The notes under the pieces were generated by a model. It did not search any database. It had not been told where the DNA came from and worked only from the letters and a program-made list of their open reading frames with translations. DNA of 64,000 bases, taken from Achromobacter insuavis (GTDB lineage Bacteria > Pseudomonadota > Gammaproteobacteria > Burkholderiales > Burkholderiaceae_B). The DNA is taken from contig NZ_CADIJR010000012.1 of the NCBI RefSeq assembly GCF_902859645.1, forward strand, positions 49,291-113,290, written 5' to 3'. A program made the position numbers and the translations under genes. This document shows positions 18,378 through 26,995 of this stretch, piece after piece (positions within the stretch are counted from its first letter, which is position 1; the number at the start of each line of letters is the position of its first letter).

Positions 18378-19622
18378 TCAATGACCTGACAGCTCGTTGC
18401 CAGATCGTACCGGCCACGTCGTCAACCCGCCGCCGCGCCGAGACAGTGCATACCAAAGCGCTACAAAGACGCCGAAGCGCCACACACCCAGTCCGTTATA
18501 GATGTAATTGTCGATACCCGAAACCAACACCACCATCACGATATACACCACGAATCCTGATACGTGGCCGTTCTTCCTCCCGCTCAACAGGTAGATGACA
18601 AGCAACAGAATCAGGATCAGAGTTCCAATAAATCCGAAATCCAGCAACAGCGACGCGTACAGTGTCTGATACGTTCCCGCGCGAGGATTTATCTGCAAGA
18701 TCGCATCCTGAATCGCCTGACGATCGCACGCCAACAGCAGACAAACCTGATCTTCAAAATACAACCCCGATCCGAAGATACCGATCGCGCCATGCTCCAG
18801 TACGACACCGAACTCAGCCATCGAGTGCGTGACGTACTGCACCAGGTAAATCAAGGGCATCAGCACTGGAAACACCTCGTTCGTCGACGACACCACGTCC
18901 GATGGAATCGGCATGTTGTCGAAAATCCAGGAATACCGGATGGTCGCCACCCAATCCCAGCCCACGGTCAGCACGTCGGCGGAACGACCACGAGTCTGGT
19001 AGTCGACCAGCACCACCATGAAGATCGCCAGAGCCACCAGGCAGCAGATCGACCTGACTCGGAAGAATCTCACCCGGAGCATCAGAAGGTGAAACAGCAA
19101 TACGAAAAATGGCGCGTTGCGAGTACCTAGGATGATGAAGTCCACCGAGATGACAGCAAACATCAACACCGCATATCCGTAGTATTTTCTCCTGGGTATA
19201 TCGATGAATGCGAGCAGGATGCACAGCGGATAAAAAAGGATCGAAAATGCGGAATACCATCCACCGCCGCCGACCGACGTGTCCAGCCGAGTCAGGTACA
19301 ACCCTTTTTCAAGGAAAACAAAAATGTAAGGCAACCGGCTACATACAAACGTGATAACGAAAGTGCTCAGGAACAGCCACTTGAAGACCCGCTGATTAAA
19401 TGCGGGCCACTCCATGCTCTGACTCATTCTCAAATAGCTGAGCAACAGCAGAATCATGCCCAGCGTCACCGTTCCTTCCAGAACCAACAGGCTGCGGATA
19501 TCGAATTCGGCAACAAAGGTAATGTGCAGCAGCTGGATGATCCCCATAAGCGCGTACAGAATCGACGCGCGCATGACGAACACCCTCGGAGAGATGCTCT
19601 GCATGTTCACATTCATGCGCAT
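18378..19622 (-). CDS. Putative O-antigen/oligosaccharide repeat-unit polymerase (Wzy-like)
   Basis: The protein (about 414 aa) is very hydrophobic, with around ten predicted membrane spans and a large loop between roughly residues 205 and 290 holding Arg- and aromatic-rich stretches. That is the usual layout of Wzy polymerases, which join lipid-linked repeat units in the periplasm. Sequence conservation in this family is low, so the call rests on topology, size and its position next to the flippase. Start candidates are the ATGs at 19622 and 19616. The first is used because GGGA precedes it by 4-5 bases, but the spacing is not ideal. Confidence 0.7.
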   Translation of the reverse strand: MRMNVNMQSISPRVFVMRASILYALMGIIQLLHITFVAEFDIRSLLVLEGTVTLGMILLLLSYLRMSQSMEWPAFNQRVFKWLFLSTFVITFVCSRLPYIFVFLEKGLYLTRLDTSVGGGGWYSAFSILFYPLCILLAFIDIPRRKYYGYAVLMFAVISVDFIILGTRNAPFFVLLFHLLMLRVRFFRVRSICCLVALAIFMVVLVDYQTRGRSADVLTVGWDWVATIRYSWIFDNMPIPSDVVSSTNEVFPVLMPLIYLVQYVTHSMAEFGVVLEHGAIGIFGSGLYFEDQVCLLLACDRQAIQDAILQINPRAGTYQTLYASLLLDFGFIGTLILILLLVIYLLSGRKNGHVSGFVVYIVMVVLVSGIDNYIYNGLGVWRFGVFVALWYALSRRGGGLTTWPVRSGNELSGH

Positions 19623-19653
19623 GAGTCCCACACGCCAGCAGGCATCGTCGCGC

Positions 19654-20901
19654 TCATGTGAGTGATTCCGCTTGCAAAGCCTGCCGCTTTCTGAATCTGA
19701 TTATGCAGCACAACAACACCGCGCTCCCGATCGTGAATGTCAACGCCAAGCCATAGGCAGCCCCCGCCGCTCCCCACTTGGACACGAAAATATACAGGCA
19801 TACGAAGTTGAATATGACCATACCGGCATTTATATACGCAATTGCCACCGTCTTCCGCATGAAAATCAAGACCGCGGAAATCATATTGAACATACCGGTG
19901 CAAGCCGTCGCGAGCAGACAGGGAAACAGGAACACTTGTGCCGGGGCAAAATCTTTGGACGTCAAATAGGGCATCATGAATCCGAGGATCCCGGGCAGGA
20001 TGAGGACCAGCACGCACATGCCAGCAAATATCCCCAACAGGCGCAGGCCAATTCGCCTAATTGCCCTGCCATCAATCGGGCCCAGGCTAGTGAAAACCCA
20101 TGATTCCCAGGCCGGCAACACCGCGCTGAACACCAGACCCGCAGCTGCAGCCAGTTGCAGTGCCACGCTGTACAGGCCCAGCTCATGAGCGCCGCTGAAC
20201 TCCGCGATGAACATGCGATCGGAAACCATGAATACATAGCTCATCAAGCCACTGGGTAGCAACGGCAGACTGAACCGCAGCATTTTCTTCATCAACGCCG
20301 GGTCGAACGACCAGCGCAATTGGTATTGCTTCCGCAGGTAGTAAATAGCCACGGGGAACGCAACCATCGCTGCAATCCATTCGCCCCACGCCCGGGCGCG
20401 CCAATCTGCGCCCACTGCAAAGATAAACAATATCGCCAGCCCATAAGACAGGATATTGGAAGTCAACGCCCAGATGCCGAACGGCAGAGCCCGATTGGTG
20501 ATCTGCCACAAGTGGTGCAGCACCATACTGTTGAACCGAAAATACACCAGCAACACGATCAGGAACAGCCAATGCCAGGGAATGCCATAGAACCTGTCAA
20601 AGAATGGCCAAAGCAGCAGAACCACCAGCGCATACGGCACCATCATGAAGGTCGAGAACACCGTCGCACTGCTCACGTAGGGCGAGAACTTCTGCGGTGC
20701 CTCGACGTATTCACGCTTCAAGGCCATGTTCAGTTCGAGCCGAAATGCATTGCCCGCGAACATGCTGACGATGGTGAAGATCGTGAACAGCCCGTAATCT
20801 TCCGGCGTCAGGTAGCGAGTAAGGATCGGCAACGCCATGATCGGCACGACTGCCGACAGGACATTGAACACCAGATAGATCGATACGCTTCTGAAATTCA
20901 C
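19654..20901 (-). CDS. Polysaccharide flippase (Wzx-like, MATE/MVF superfamily)
   Basis: This is a membrane protein of 415 residues with about 12 predicted spans. The N-terminal segment LPILTRYLTPEDYGLFTIF is the hallmark of Wzx-type lipopolysaccharide flippases. It moves the undecaprenyl-linked repeat unit to the periplasm. It overlaps the upstream glycosyltransferase-like gene by 4 bases and precedes the polymerase, a normal Wzx/Wzy order. Confidence 0.88.
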   Translation of the reverse strand: MNFRSVSIYLVFNVLSAVVPIMALPILTRYLTPEDYGLFTIFTIVSMFAGNAFRLELNMALKREYVEAPQKFSPYVSSATVFSTFMMVPYALVVLLLWPFFDRFYGIPWHWLFLIVLLVYFRFNSMVLHHLWQITNRALPFGIWALTSNILSYGLAILFIFAVGADWRARAWGEWIAAMVAFPVAIYYLRKQYQLRWSFDPALMKKMLRFSLPLLPSGLMSYVFMVSDRMFIAEFSGAHELGLYSVALQLAAAAGLVFSAVLPAWESWVFTSLGPIDGRAIRRIGLRLLGIFAGMCVLVLILPGILGFMMPYLTSKDFAPAQVFLFPCLLATACTGMFNMISAVLIFMRKTVAIAYINAGMVIFNFVCLYIFVSKWGAAGAAYGLALTFTIGSAVLLCCIIRFRKRQALQAESLT

Positions 20902-22205
20902 GCGTTTGCCTTCAGGACCTTATCTGGCTTGGCTAGACCGATGTAAGCGGTCAGGAAGCGTTCAAACTCGGCGCTGTAGCTGCCGTTGTCCGGCACATGG
21001 ATGTACTCGTCGAGAAACTCCCGGACGTAGGTAGCCGGAATCGGCGGCGTCTGGCCACGTACGCTGGCCTCGATCATCGCCAACAGCTCAGCCGGCGAGC
21101 GCGCGAACCCCACGACCCGGGAGATGACTTCCCGGTCAGCCGGATACATGACCTCGTCGCCACGGTCCATGCATTCACCCCAAGCGGGGATTACCGAACT
21201 CGCACGCGCCATCACCGCTTCCACCAGTGACAGCGAGTTGTAGTTGATCACCAGGCGTGACTTGGGAAGTACGTCGAAGAGATTCAGCTCGTGACCGCAG
21301 CGCACCCCCCCCAGCCCCATCTCAGTCATGATCCTGCGCACCGCCACCGAATCATTGACATCTTTCGTCTTGACCAGAAAATCCAGGCCGCCCCGGCCAT
21401 ATAGGACGGCTGCCTCGCAAAACAGCTTCAACACTTCCTTGAAGGTCTGGTCGGCATAATAGCCTTCGGTGAAGGTCAGCAGCGTGACCAAGGGCCGCTC
21501 GGCCACCGGCAGCGACGTGTCCACATCCTGCCACGCGTCATAGCGGGGAAGGCCTGTGATGGTGATCTGGTCGGGCCGACAGACCGTGCCAACAGCCAAC
21601 GTGACATCACGAGTGGACTTTCCTGCTACGGCCATGGCGGTCCCCTCGAAGCGGTACCCGGATTCGCGATACCAGCGAATCACCTCGGCGCATACCTTGG
21701 GTACGACAGGATGCTCGCGCGAAAGCACCAGAAACGGAATGGATAATTCCTTGGCGACCTGCTTGAACCCGTTGTCCTGCCAATAGTCGAAGTTGGCGGA
21801 CAGGATCGCATCCACCCGCTGTTTACGACCGACAAGACGGACCAGATGACGCGCATAGGCAGTGCTCTGCCGCAATGCCCGTGGATTGTCGGCCATCTGG
21901 CGCTGGTAGAACGTCTGGATCTGCATGGCAGTTGGCGTCCATGCCATCTGGAATCGGGTGAACCCCCCCATCACCATTGGATAGTTGAAGGACGAACGTT
22001 TGCGCAATTCCACCACGTCCTTCACGAACGACTCACGAGACAGACAAAGGACAGTCCGCTCCCGCGTCATCGCCCCCCAATCAATACTCAAGTAGCTCAG
22101 GTAGGCTGCCACTCTCGGGCCGCCCAGCCGCACCATCGTCGACGAAAGCCAAGGCCAAATGCGAGCAAGGGCGCCATAACGCAAGGAGTGCAGGACTCTC
22201 TTCAT
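20898..22205 (-). CDS. Polysaccharide biosynthesis protein, probable GT-B glycosyltransferase
   Basis: I do not recognise a named family with certainty. The 435-residue protein has no membrane segment beyond a weak N-terminal hydrophobic patch. The second half (TLLTFTEGYY, FLVKTKDVND, LPKSRLVINYNSLSLVEAVMARASSVIPAWGE) resembles the C-terminal nucleotide-binding domain of GT-B enzymes and KpsS/KpsC-like capsule proteins, where an Asn/Ser-Glu-Ala motif precedes a conserved Pro. The ATG at 22205 lies 9 bases after the upstream stop. The neighbouring 22214-23788 gene has a similar C-terminal half, so the two may act in succession, for example in attaching the nonulosonic acid. The sugar specificity is unknown. 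Confidence 0.6.
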   Translation of the reverse strand: MKRVLHSLRYGALARIWPWLSSTMVRLGGPRVAAYLSYLSIDWGAMTRERTVLCLSRESFVKDVVELRKRSSFNYPMVMGGFTRFQMAWTPTAMQIQTFYQRQMADNPRALRQSTAYARHLVRLVGRKQRVDAILSANFDYWQDNGFKQVAKELSIPFLVLSREHPVVPKVCAEVIRWYRESGYRFEGTAMAVAGKSTRDVTLAVGTVCRPDQITITGLPRYDAWQDVDTSLPVAERPLVTLLTFTEGYYADQTFKEVLKLFCEAAVLYGRGGLDFLVKTKDVNDSVAVRRIMTEMGLGGVRCGHELNLFDVLPKSRLVINYNSLSLVEAVMARASSVIPAWGECMDRGDEVMYPADREVISRVVGFARSPAELLAMIEASVRGQTPPIPATYVREFLDEYIHVPDNGSYSAEFERFLTAYIGLAKPDKVLKANA

Positions 22206-22213
22206 CTTCGTCT

Positions 22214-23788
22214 TCAACGATCGCCACGCGGGAACGCGTCGCGAATAATGTCTATCGGGCGGAACATCCAACGGCGATGAACCAGGCGTGGGACTGCCGG
22301 TAGTTGCTCAACGCCGTCTCCCAATGCATTGAGTTCCTCCCACTCGCGCCGCGAAACCATCGCCAGCACCTCATCTTCGCCGCTTTCATTGTCCGCATGG
22401 GTGGCATCATCGGCGGAAAGAGCGCCACGACGGAACGTGTCGACCAACCGGCCGGCATCCGCACCCTCCCGATATTCGTAGCGGGTGGCGGTGATACTGC
22501 GTACATAATCCACGTACTGAGGTGCGCGATAGATCATCGTGTAGGCAAAGCGCAAAGTCAGGCGGGCAATATGGGCGCGCTCGCTGAAATTCGACGCCGG
22601 CAGCAGGCTCATGGCCTGCAGCGCAGCAGGCGACATTGCATCACTTTGGAAGCCCGCCTGCTGATAGATCGATGGCCCCATCGCAATGACCTGCTTGCCC
22701 AACATGCCCGCTTCCAGCGCGGCGGAGCCCCCCGCGACCACGATGGCATCGCTGCGCTCGATCAGACCCAGAGTACTGGCCGTGTCCGTGCTGGCGATAC
22801 AGTGCACGCCCCTACGGTTTGCCCAATCCGTGTAGTAACGCTCCGCTTTGCTGCCATCCGCCGTGCCAATCCTTTCACCCCAGTTCGGATGGCAGCGCAA
22901 CACCAGCTCAGAGGGCTGCAGATCGAACCGGTCAATCAGGGCATCATAGGCAGCCGTCTGCTCTGACCATTTCGACACCCAATCCGGGTGCCCCCAAAAT
23001 TCGTTGTAGCTGCCCGGCACCAACAGAATGCGGCGGGCCGATTCGGCTTGCGGCCATTCCACGGTCCGAGCCGCAACGTTATAGGCACGCCACTCCTTGT
23101 CATTGCGGCGCAAGAATCGCGCAGCCACATGACGCACGGCGCGCAGGGCCTGATTGCGTGTGAGTGGACGATCGCGCCATTGCGCCATCATTTTTCCCAA
23201 AGTCCTCAGGCCCAAGCAGTTCTCGTTCGGCAGAAGCTGCAAGCCGTCGCCAAACCAGGTCCGCTCGAGACTGACAAAGGGAATGCCGGCGCTACGCGCC
23301 GCCTCGAGGACAGCACGAGTCGCATCCATGCGCCCGTTAAACAAGCAGACGGCCTCGAGCCGCTCCCGCTCGATCCAGCGCAGTGCAGCAGAATAGGCTT
23401 TCTGCGTGCCGTCCTCCAGACTGCGAGCGATCGCATGGAATTCCGGGCTCTGGAAATCCGCCTTCGATTCAAAACGGCCCAGCGTGCTGGCGCTGGAAAG
23501 CGCGCCATGATGAGCGTCCTCGGAAAACGGCACGCCGCTGTCCGCAAATGACCCGATAGAACAGACATGCTGGCCAGCAAACGAACGGATATTGCCGGCC
23601 CGGCATCGCAGACAATGCATCAGCGCGCTGCGCTGTGGATGCAGTGCCTTTGGATAGCAACCACTCAAATTGCCGTCGCAAGCCAGGAACGAAGCCGAAT
23701 GGCCAGCATCGCGCATGATGCCGGCTAGATAGTAAAGATGCTCTACATGCGGGCGCCAGCTGTAGATGCTTGCATAACCAATACGCAT
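22214..23788 (-). CDS. Capsule-type polysaccharide biosynthesis protein with N-terminal four-cysteine motif
   Basis: The protein (524 aa) has two recognisable parts. Residues 1-70 carry a Cys37-x6-Cys44-x14-Cys59-x2-Cys62 pattern that could bind zinc or an iron-sulfur cluster. Residues about 235-410 look like a GT-B/capsule-synthesis domain (RILLVPGSYNEFW, LVLRCHPNWGERIG, AIVVAGGSAALEAGMLGKQVIAMG). The ATG at 23788 is used because the frame extends upstream only to a TTG at 23803. Its position directly downstream of pseI suggests a role in transferring or assembling the nonulosonic-acid-containing unit (inference). Confidence 0.6.
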   Translation of the reverse strand: MRIGYASIYSWRPHVEHLYYLAGIMRDAGHSASFLACDGNLSGCYPKALHPQRSALMHCLRCRAGNIRSFAGQHVCSIGSFADSGVPFSEDAHHGALSSASTLGRFESKADFQSPEFHAIARSLEDGTQKAYSAALRWIERERLEAVCLFNGRMDATRAVLEAARSAGIPFVSLERTWFGDGLQLLPNENCLGLRTLGKMMAQWRDRPLTRNQALRAVRHVAARFLRRNDKEWRAYNVAARTVEWPQAESARRILLVPGSYNEFWGHPDWVSKWSEQTAAYDALIDRFDLQPSELVLRCHPNWGERIGTADGSKAERYYTDWANRRGVHCIASTDTASTLGLIERSDAIVVAGGSAALEAGMLGKQVIAMGPSIYQQAGFQSDAMSPAALQAMSLLPASNFSERAHIARLTLRFAYTMIYRAPQYVDYVRSITATRYEYREGADAGRLVDTFRRGALSADDATHADNESGEDEVLAMVSRREWEELNALGDGVEQLPAVPRLVHRRWMFRPIDIIRDAFPRGDR

Positions 23789-23803
23789 AGATCCGCGGCT
23801 CAA

Positions 23804-24874
23804 TCAGTCCCGAGGCGCCACGTCGACCGAGTTCCAGTCCACAGGCATTCCGTAATGCACGTCCCGAGTGACCCGGCTACCGATCAGGACTTCCAGATGT
23901 TTGGGCGCGAGCCCGAAACCGGGCCGCACACTGCGCACGGCATCCGCCGAGACGAGATCGCCAACCTTCAGGTCTCGCACGAAATAGAGTGAACGACGGA
24001 ATTTGGCATTGCCCTGCTCACTGGATTTCCGGCCATAATCGATCTTGCCCAACGACTCCCAAGCGGTCCGCGCACCTTGGCACAACTGAGCCATTTCCGC
24101 AGGCTCCAGCGAGAAACTGTCGTCGGGTCCACCACCACTGCGATTGAGCGTGAAGTGTTTCTCGATGATCGCGGCGCCCAGCGCAACACTGGTAATCGCG
24201 GTGGTATTGTCCAGCGTGTGATCCGACAAGCCCGTCACCAACCCGAAGCGCTGCATCATGTCCGGAATGGTGCGCAGGTTGTAGTCGGCGGCAGGGGCGG
24301 GATAGCCACTGACACAGTGCAGAATCGCAAGCTCCGTGCAACCGCCCTCGCGGGCGGCATCGACGGCCTCCTGTATCTCTTCGGCGTCAGCCATGCCGGT
24401 CGAGATGATCATGGGCTTTTTCGTGCCCGCCACATACTTGATGAGCGGCAGATCGATCGCTTCGAAAGACGCGATCTTGTAGGCCGGCGCGTTCAGGTCT
24501 TCGAGCAGATCGACGGCCGTAGTGTCGAACGGCGAACTGAAAATACTGATGCCCAGTTTGCGGGCGTGCTCGAACAAGGGGGCGTGCCATTCCCAGGGCA
24601 TATGCGCTTCCTGGTACAGGTCGTACAGGCTGCGCCCATCCCACAGGCCACCGTGGATCAGGAAATCGTCGGTATCGCAGTCCAGGGTGATTGTGTCTGG
24701 ACGATAGGTCTGCAGCTTCACCGCATCGGCGCCGGCCTTGCACGCTTCCTCGATGATCCGCAGGGCAACATTGAGTTTGCCGTTGTGATTGGCCGACAGT
24801 TCAGCAATCACATAGGGAGGCTCTTCGACGCCGATGCGGCGTCCGGCAATTTGCAGGCTCGGTGTAGTGGACAT
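23804..24874 (-). CDS. pseI: Pseudaminic acid synthase (NeuB family)
   Basis: The enzyme (356 aa) condenses phosphoenolpyruvate with a 6-deoxy-2,4-diamino hexose to make a nine-carbon nonulosonic acid. The N-terminal barrel starts VIAELSANHNG, the PseI form of the motif. PMIISTGMAD, ILHCVSGYPAP, GLSDHT and IIEKHFTLNR follow, and the C terminus is an antifreeze-like SAF domain. The SANHNG and GYPAP signatures favour Pse rather than sialic or legionaminic acid. A 93-base gap with a strong hairpin separates it from the upstream fused gene. Confidence 0.92.
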   Translation of the reverse strand: MSTTPSLQIAGRRIGVEEPPYVIAELSANHNGKLNVALRIIEEACKAGADAVKLQTYRPDTITLDCDTDDFLIHGGLWDGRSLYDLYQEAHMPWEWHAPLFEHARKLGISIFSSPFDTTAVDLLEDLNAPAYKIASFEAIDLPLIKYVAGTKKPMIISTGMADAEEIQEAVDAAREGGCTELAILHCVSGYPAPAADYNLRTIPDMMQRFGLVTGLSDHTLDNTTAITSVALGAAIIEKHFTLNRSGGGPDDSFSLEPAEMAQLCQGARTAWESLGKIDYGRKSSEQGNAKFRRSLYFVRDLKVGDLVSADAVRSVRPGFGLAPKHLEVLIGSRVTRDVHYGMPVDWNSVDVAPRD

Positions 24875-24906
24875 GGCATTTACTCTCAGAACTTCACAAT
24901 AATCCG

Positions 24907-24935
24907 CACCAGCCTTGACAGAATCAAGGCTGGTG
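24907..24935 (-). other. Intra-operon 12-bp stem hairpin
   Basis: A perfect inverted repeat (CACCAGCCTTGA and its complement) with a 5-base loop lies between the stop of the cytidylyltransferase-aminotransferase gene and the start of pseI. No U tract follows on the minus strand, so it is better explained as an mRNA-processing or stability element, or a partial attenuator, than as a full terminator. Confidence 0.7.
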
Positions 24936-24967
24936 TTCGCGTCAGCGGCGGACTCTGGCGCCTGGCA

Positions 24968-26995
24968 TCAGTTCAGTCGCTTGAACCCGCCGTGGCATAC
25001 CGGGCCCTTGAGCAGTCCCATCACATCACGACCATCCTCGCACTCTTTCACCATCCCGAAGATCGGATCGAGCGCGGTGAAATATCCATCGACGATCTCC
25101 GGCGTGTGCTCGGTGCAGGCGTACACACTATTGCCCGCCAAATAACCCTTGGTGAGCATTTCTTGCGTCACCAAAGTCTTGTAGGCCAACGCGTTCGGGC
25201 TTTGGAAGGTGTACCCCGTCAAAGCAGGCAGCCCCCATTGTTCGATCTTCAGGCCGTGCTTGTCAGCCAGTTTCTGCCAACGCGCGCGGACATCCAATCC
25301 GATCTTGGTGATGGTTTCCCAGGATTGGGTACGTTCCATCACTTCGAGCGTCTTGAGCGCCGCGGTGGGACCAATACGCTCGGTCCAGAAAGTGCTGCTG
25401 ATGAAAGTGGACTGAGCGGCCTCCATGATCTCGCGGCGCCCAATGGTCGCGGTGATGGCGTAGCCGTTACCGAGCGTCTTGCCGAACATCGCCATGTCGG
25501 GCTCAACGTCGTACATTTTGTGCAGGCCACCAAACGTCTGACGGAAACCCGACGTGCACTCGTCAAAAATCAGCACAATGCCATGGTCGGTGGCCAGTTT
25601 GCGCACCTTGTGCAGGAAGTTATCCTCCGGGCCCTTGTTGCGCACCACTTCCATCTTGATGACGCCGATGTCGTGAGCTTTGACCAGGGCTTCGAGCTCG
25701 GCATAGTTGTTGTAGTTGAAAGGGAACACCGTGCCACGCAGATTCTGCGGCACCCCCTTCGGCTCCAGGCCGGGCAACAAATGGCCGGCCAGGTTTTCGT
25801 TCTCGCCCAGATTGGCCGATAGGTACCAGTCATGCCAGCCGTGGTAGCCGCAGACGGCGACCTTGTCCCGGCCGGAGGCGGCGCGGGCGATGCGGATGGC
25901 AATAGCGTTGGCCTCGCCGCCCGACCGTGCGAACCGCGCCATGTCGGCCCACGGATGCAGTTCGATCAGCTTCTCGGCTAGGTAGACCTCCTCGGGGCAG
26001 TTGAGCGTCGTCATATTGCCCAGGTCCACCACCTGACGCACTGCCGCGTCAACCTCCGGATTGCCATAACCCAGGCTGTTCGTACCGACACCCATTAAGG
26101 ACATGTCGAAGTACTCGTTGCCATCCAAGTCCCATACCCTGCAGCCCTTCGCCTTGCTGAAGTACGCCGGCCATTGATCCGGCAGCATCATTTCGGCACG
26201 CTTGGACAAAAGCATGTTCCCACCCGGGATGATCTGCTTGGCGCGCTTCCAAAGTTTTTGACCGGTGCCCATACTGGCTCCTTCGTTTCGGATAAGTTGT
26301 TTGTTGGCAGAAAACAATTGCGGCTGGGCCTGCTGCAAATCCAGCACCTGCCGCCACGTGAAGTGAATTTCCGGAGCGAAATGCGCAAACACCTGAGAAA
26401 TCACATCGAGATCGACCGGCTCATCCACCGTCCATCGCAATCCGGACAGGTCGTCCTTGTGACTCGTTCCAGCCCGGCTGAAGTGATCGGATCCCCTCAG
26501 GTAAGGGGTCACATGCTCACGGTCGAACGGCACGGACGTCTCTTTGGCAGCGCGCTCCAGCGCGGCAAAACTAAAAACCTCGATATCCAGACCATCAGGG
26601 TAGGTCGGCGGATCCGTATTCGAGAAGTAATCCACCTCGGCAACCTTATAGCCACGGATCACGTCATCGACCAGAGCAGGATCCACCAATGGACAATCAC
26701 CCGTGATTCGAACGACCACCGTGGCGTCACTGATGCGCGCGGCCTGGTAATAACGGTCAAGCACATCGTCTTCGCTGCCCGCGTGACAGCGATATCCCAG
26801 CGAACGGACATGTTCGATCAGCGGCGCGTTCTGCGCTGCCTCCGACGTCGCCAGGACAATCTCGTCGATCTCGTTCGAGCACGACAGGCGAGCCAGTAAC
26901 AGCTCGATCATCGGCTTGCCGCCGATGCGCTTCATGACCTTGTTGGGTAGGCGCGTAGAACCCATGCGCGCCTGTACGATCGCTACCACTTTCAT
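24968..26995 (-). CDS. Fused SpsF-type cytidylyltransferase and class III (HemL-like) aminotransferase
   Basis: The protein has 675 residues in two domains. Residues 1-241 begin KVVAIVQARMGSTRLPNKVM and contain VVRITGDCPLVDP. This is an SpsF/COG1861 nucleotidyltransferase expected to activate a nonulosonic acid as CMP-sugar. Residues 242-675 form a fold-type I class III PLP aminotransferase like glutamate-1-semialdehyde aminomutase (GGEANAIAIRIARAASGRDKVAVCGYHGWHDW, LIFDECTSGFR, FGKTLGNGYAITATIG with the PLP Lys). The junction contains a perfect AAGGAG and an ATG at 26272, so the aminotransferase may also be made alone. It overlaps the aldo/keto reductase gene (ATGA). The aminotransferase substrate is unknown; amination of the nonulosonic acid or its precursor is an inference. 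Confidence 0.85.
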   Translation of the reverse strand: MKVVAIVQARMGSTRLPNKVMKRIGGKPMIELLLARLSCSNEIDEIVLATSEAAQNAPLIEHVRSLGYRCHAGSEDDVLDRYYQAARISDATVVVRITGDCPLVDPALVDDVIRGYKVAEVDYFSNTDPPTYPDGLDIEVFSFAALERAAKETSVPFDREHVTPYLRGSDHFSRAGTSHKDDLSGLRWTVDEPVDLDVISQVFAHFAPEIHFTWRQVLDLQQAQPQLFSANKQLIRNEGASMGTGQKLWKRAKQIIPGGNMLLSKRAEMMLPDQWPAYFSKAKGCRVWDLDGNEYFDMSLMGVGTNSLGYGNPEVDAAVRQVVDLGNMTTLNCPEEVYLAEKLIELHPWADMARFARSGGEANAIAIRIARAASGRDKVAVCGYHGWHDWYLSANLGENENLAGHLLPGLEPKGVPQNLRGTVFPFNYNNYAELEALVKAHDIGVIKMEVVRNKGPEDNFLHKVRKLATDHGIVLIFDECTSGFRQTFGGLHKMYDVEPDMAMFGKTLGNGYAITATIGRREIMEAAQSTFISSTFWTERIGPTAALKTLEVMERTQSWETITKIGLDVRARWQKLADKHGLKIEQWGLPALTGYTFQSPNALAYKTLVTQEMLTKGYLAGNSVYACTEHTPEIVDGYFTALDPIFGMVKECEDGRDVMGLLKGPVCHGGFKRLN
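26270..26283 (-). promoter_or_regulatory. Internal Shine-Dalgarno and ATG at the fusion junction
   Basis: On the minus strand AAGGAG is followed after 6 bases by an in-frame ATG (26272-26270), which is codon 242 of the fused gene and the expected N terminus of the aminotransferase. This is a full consensus ribosome binding site inside an open reading frame, as if two genes were joined by loss of the first stop codon. Confidence 0.75.
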
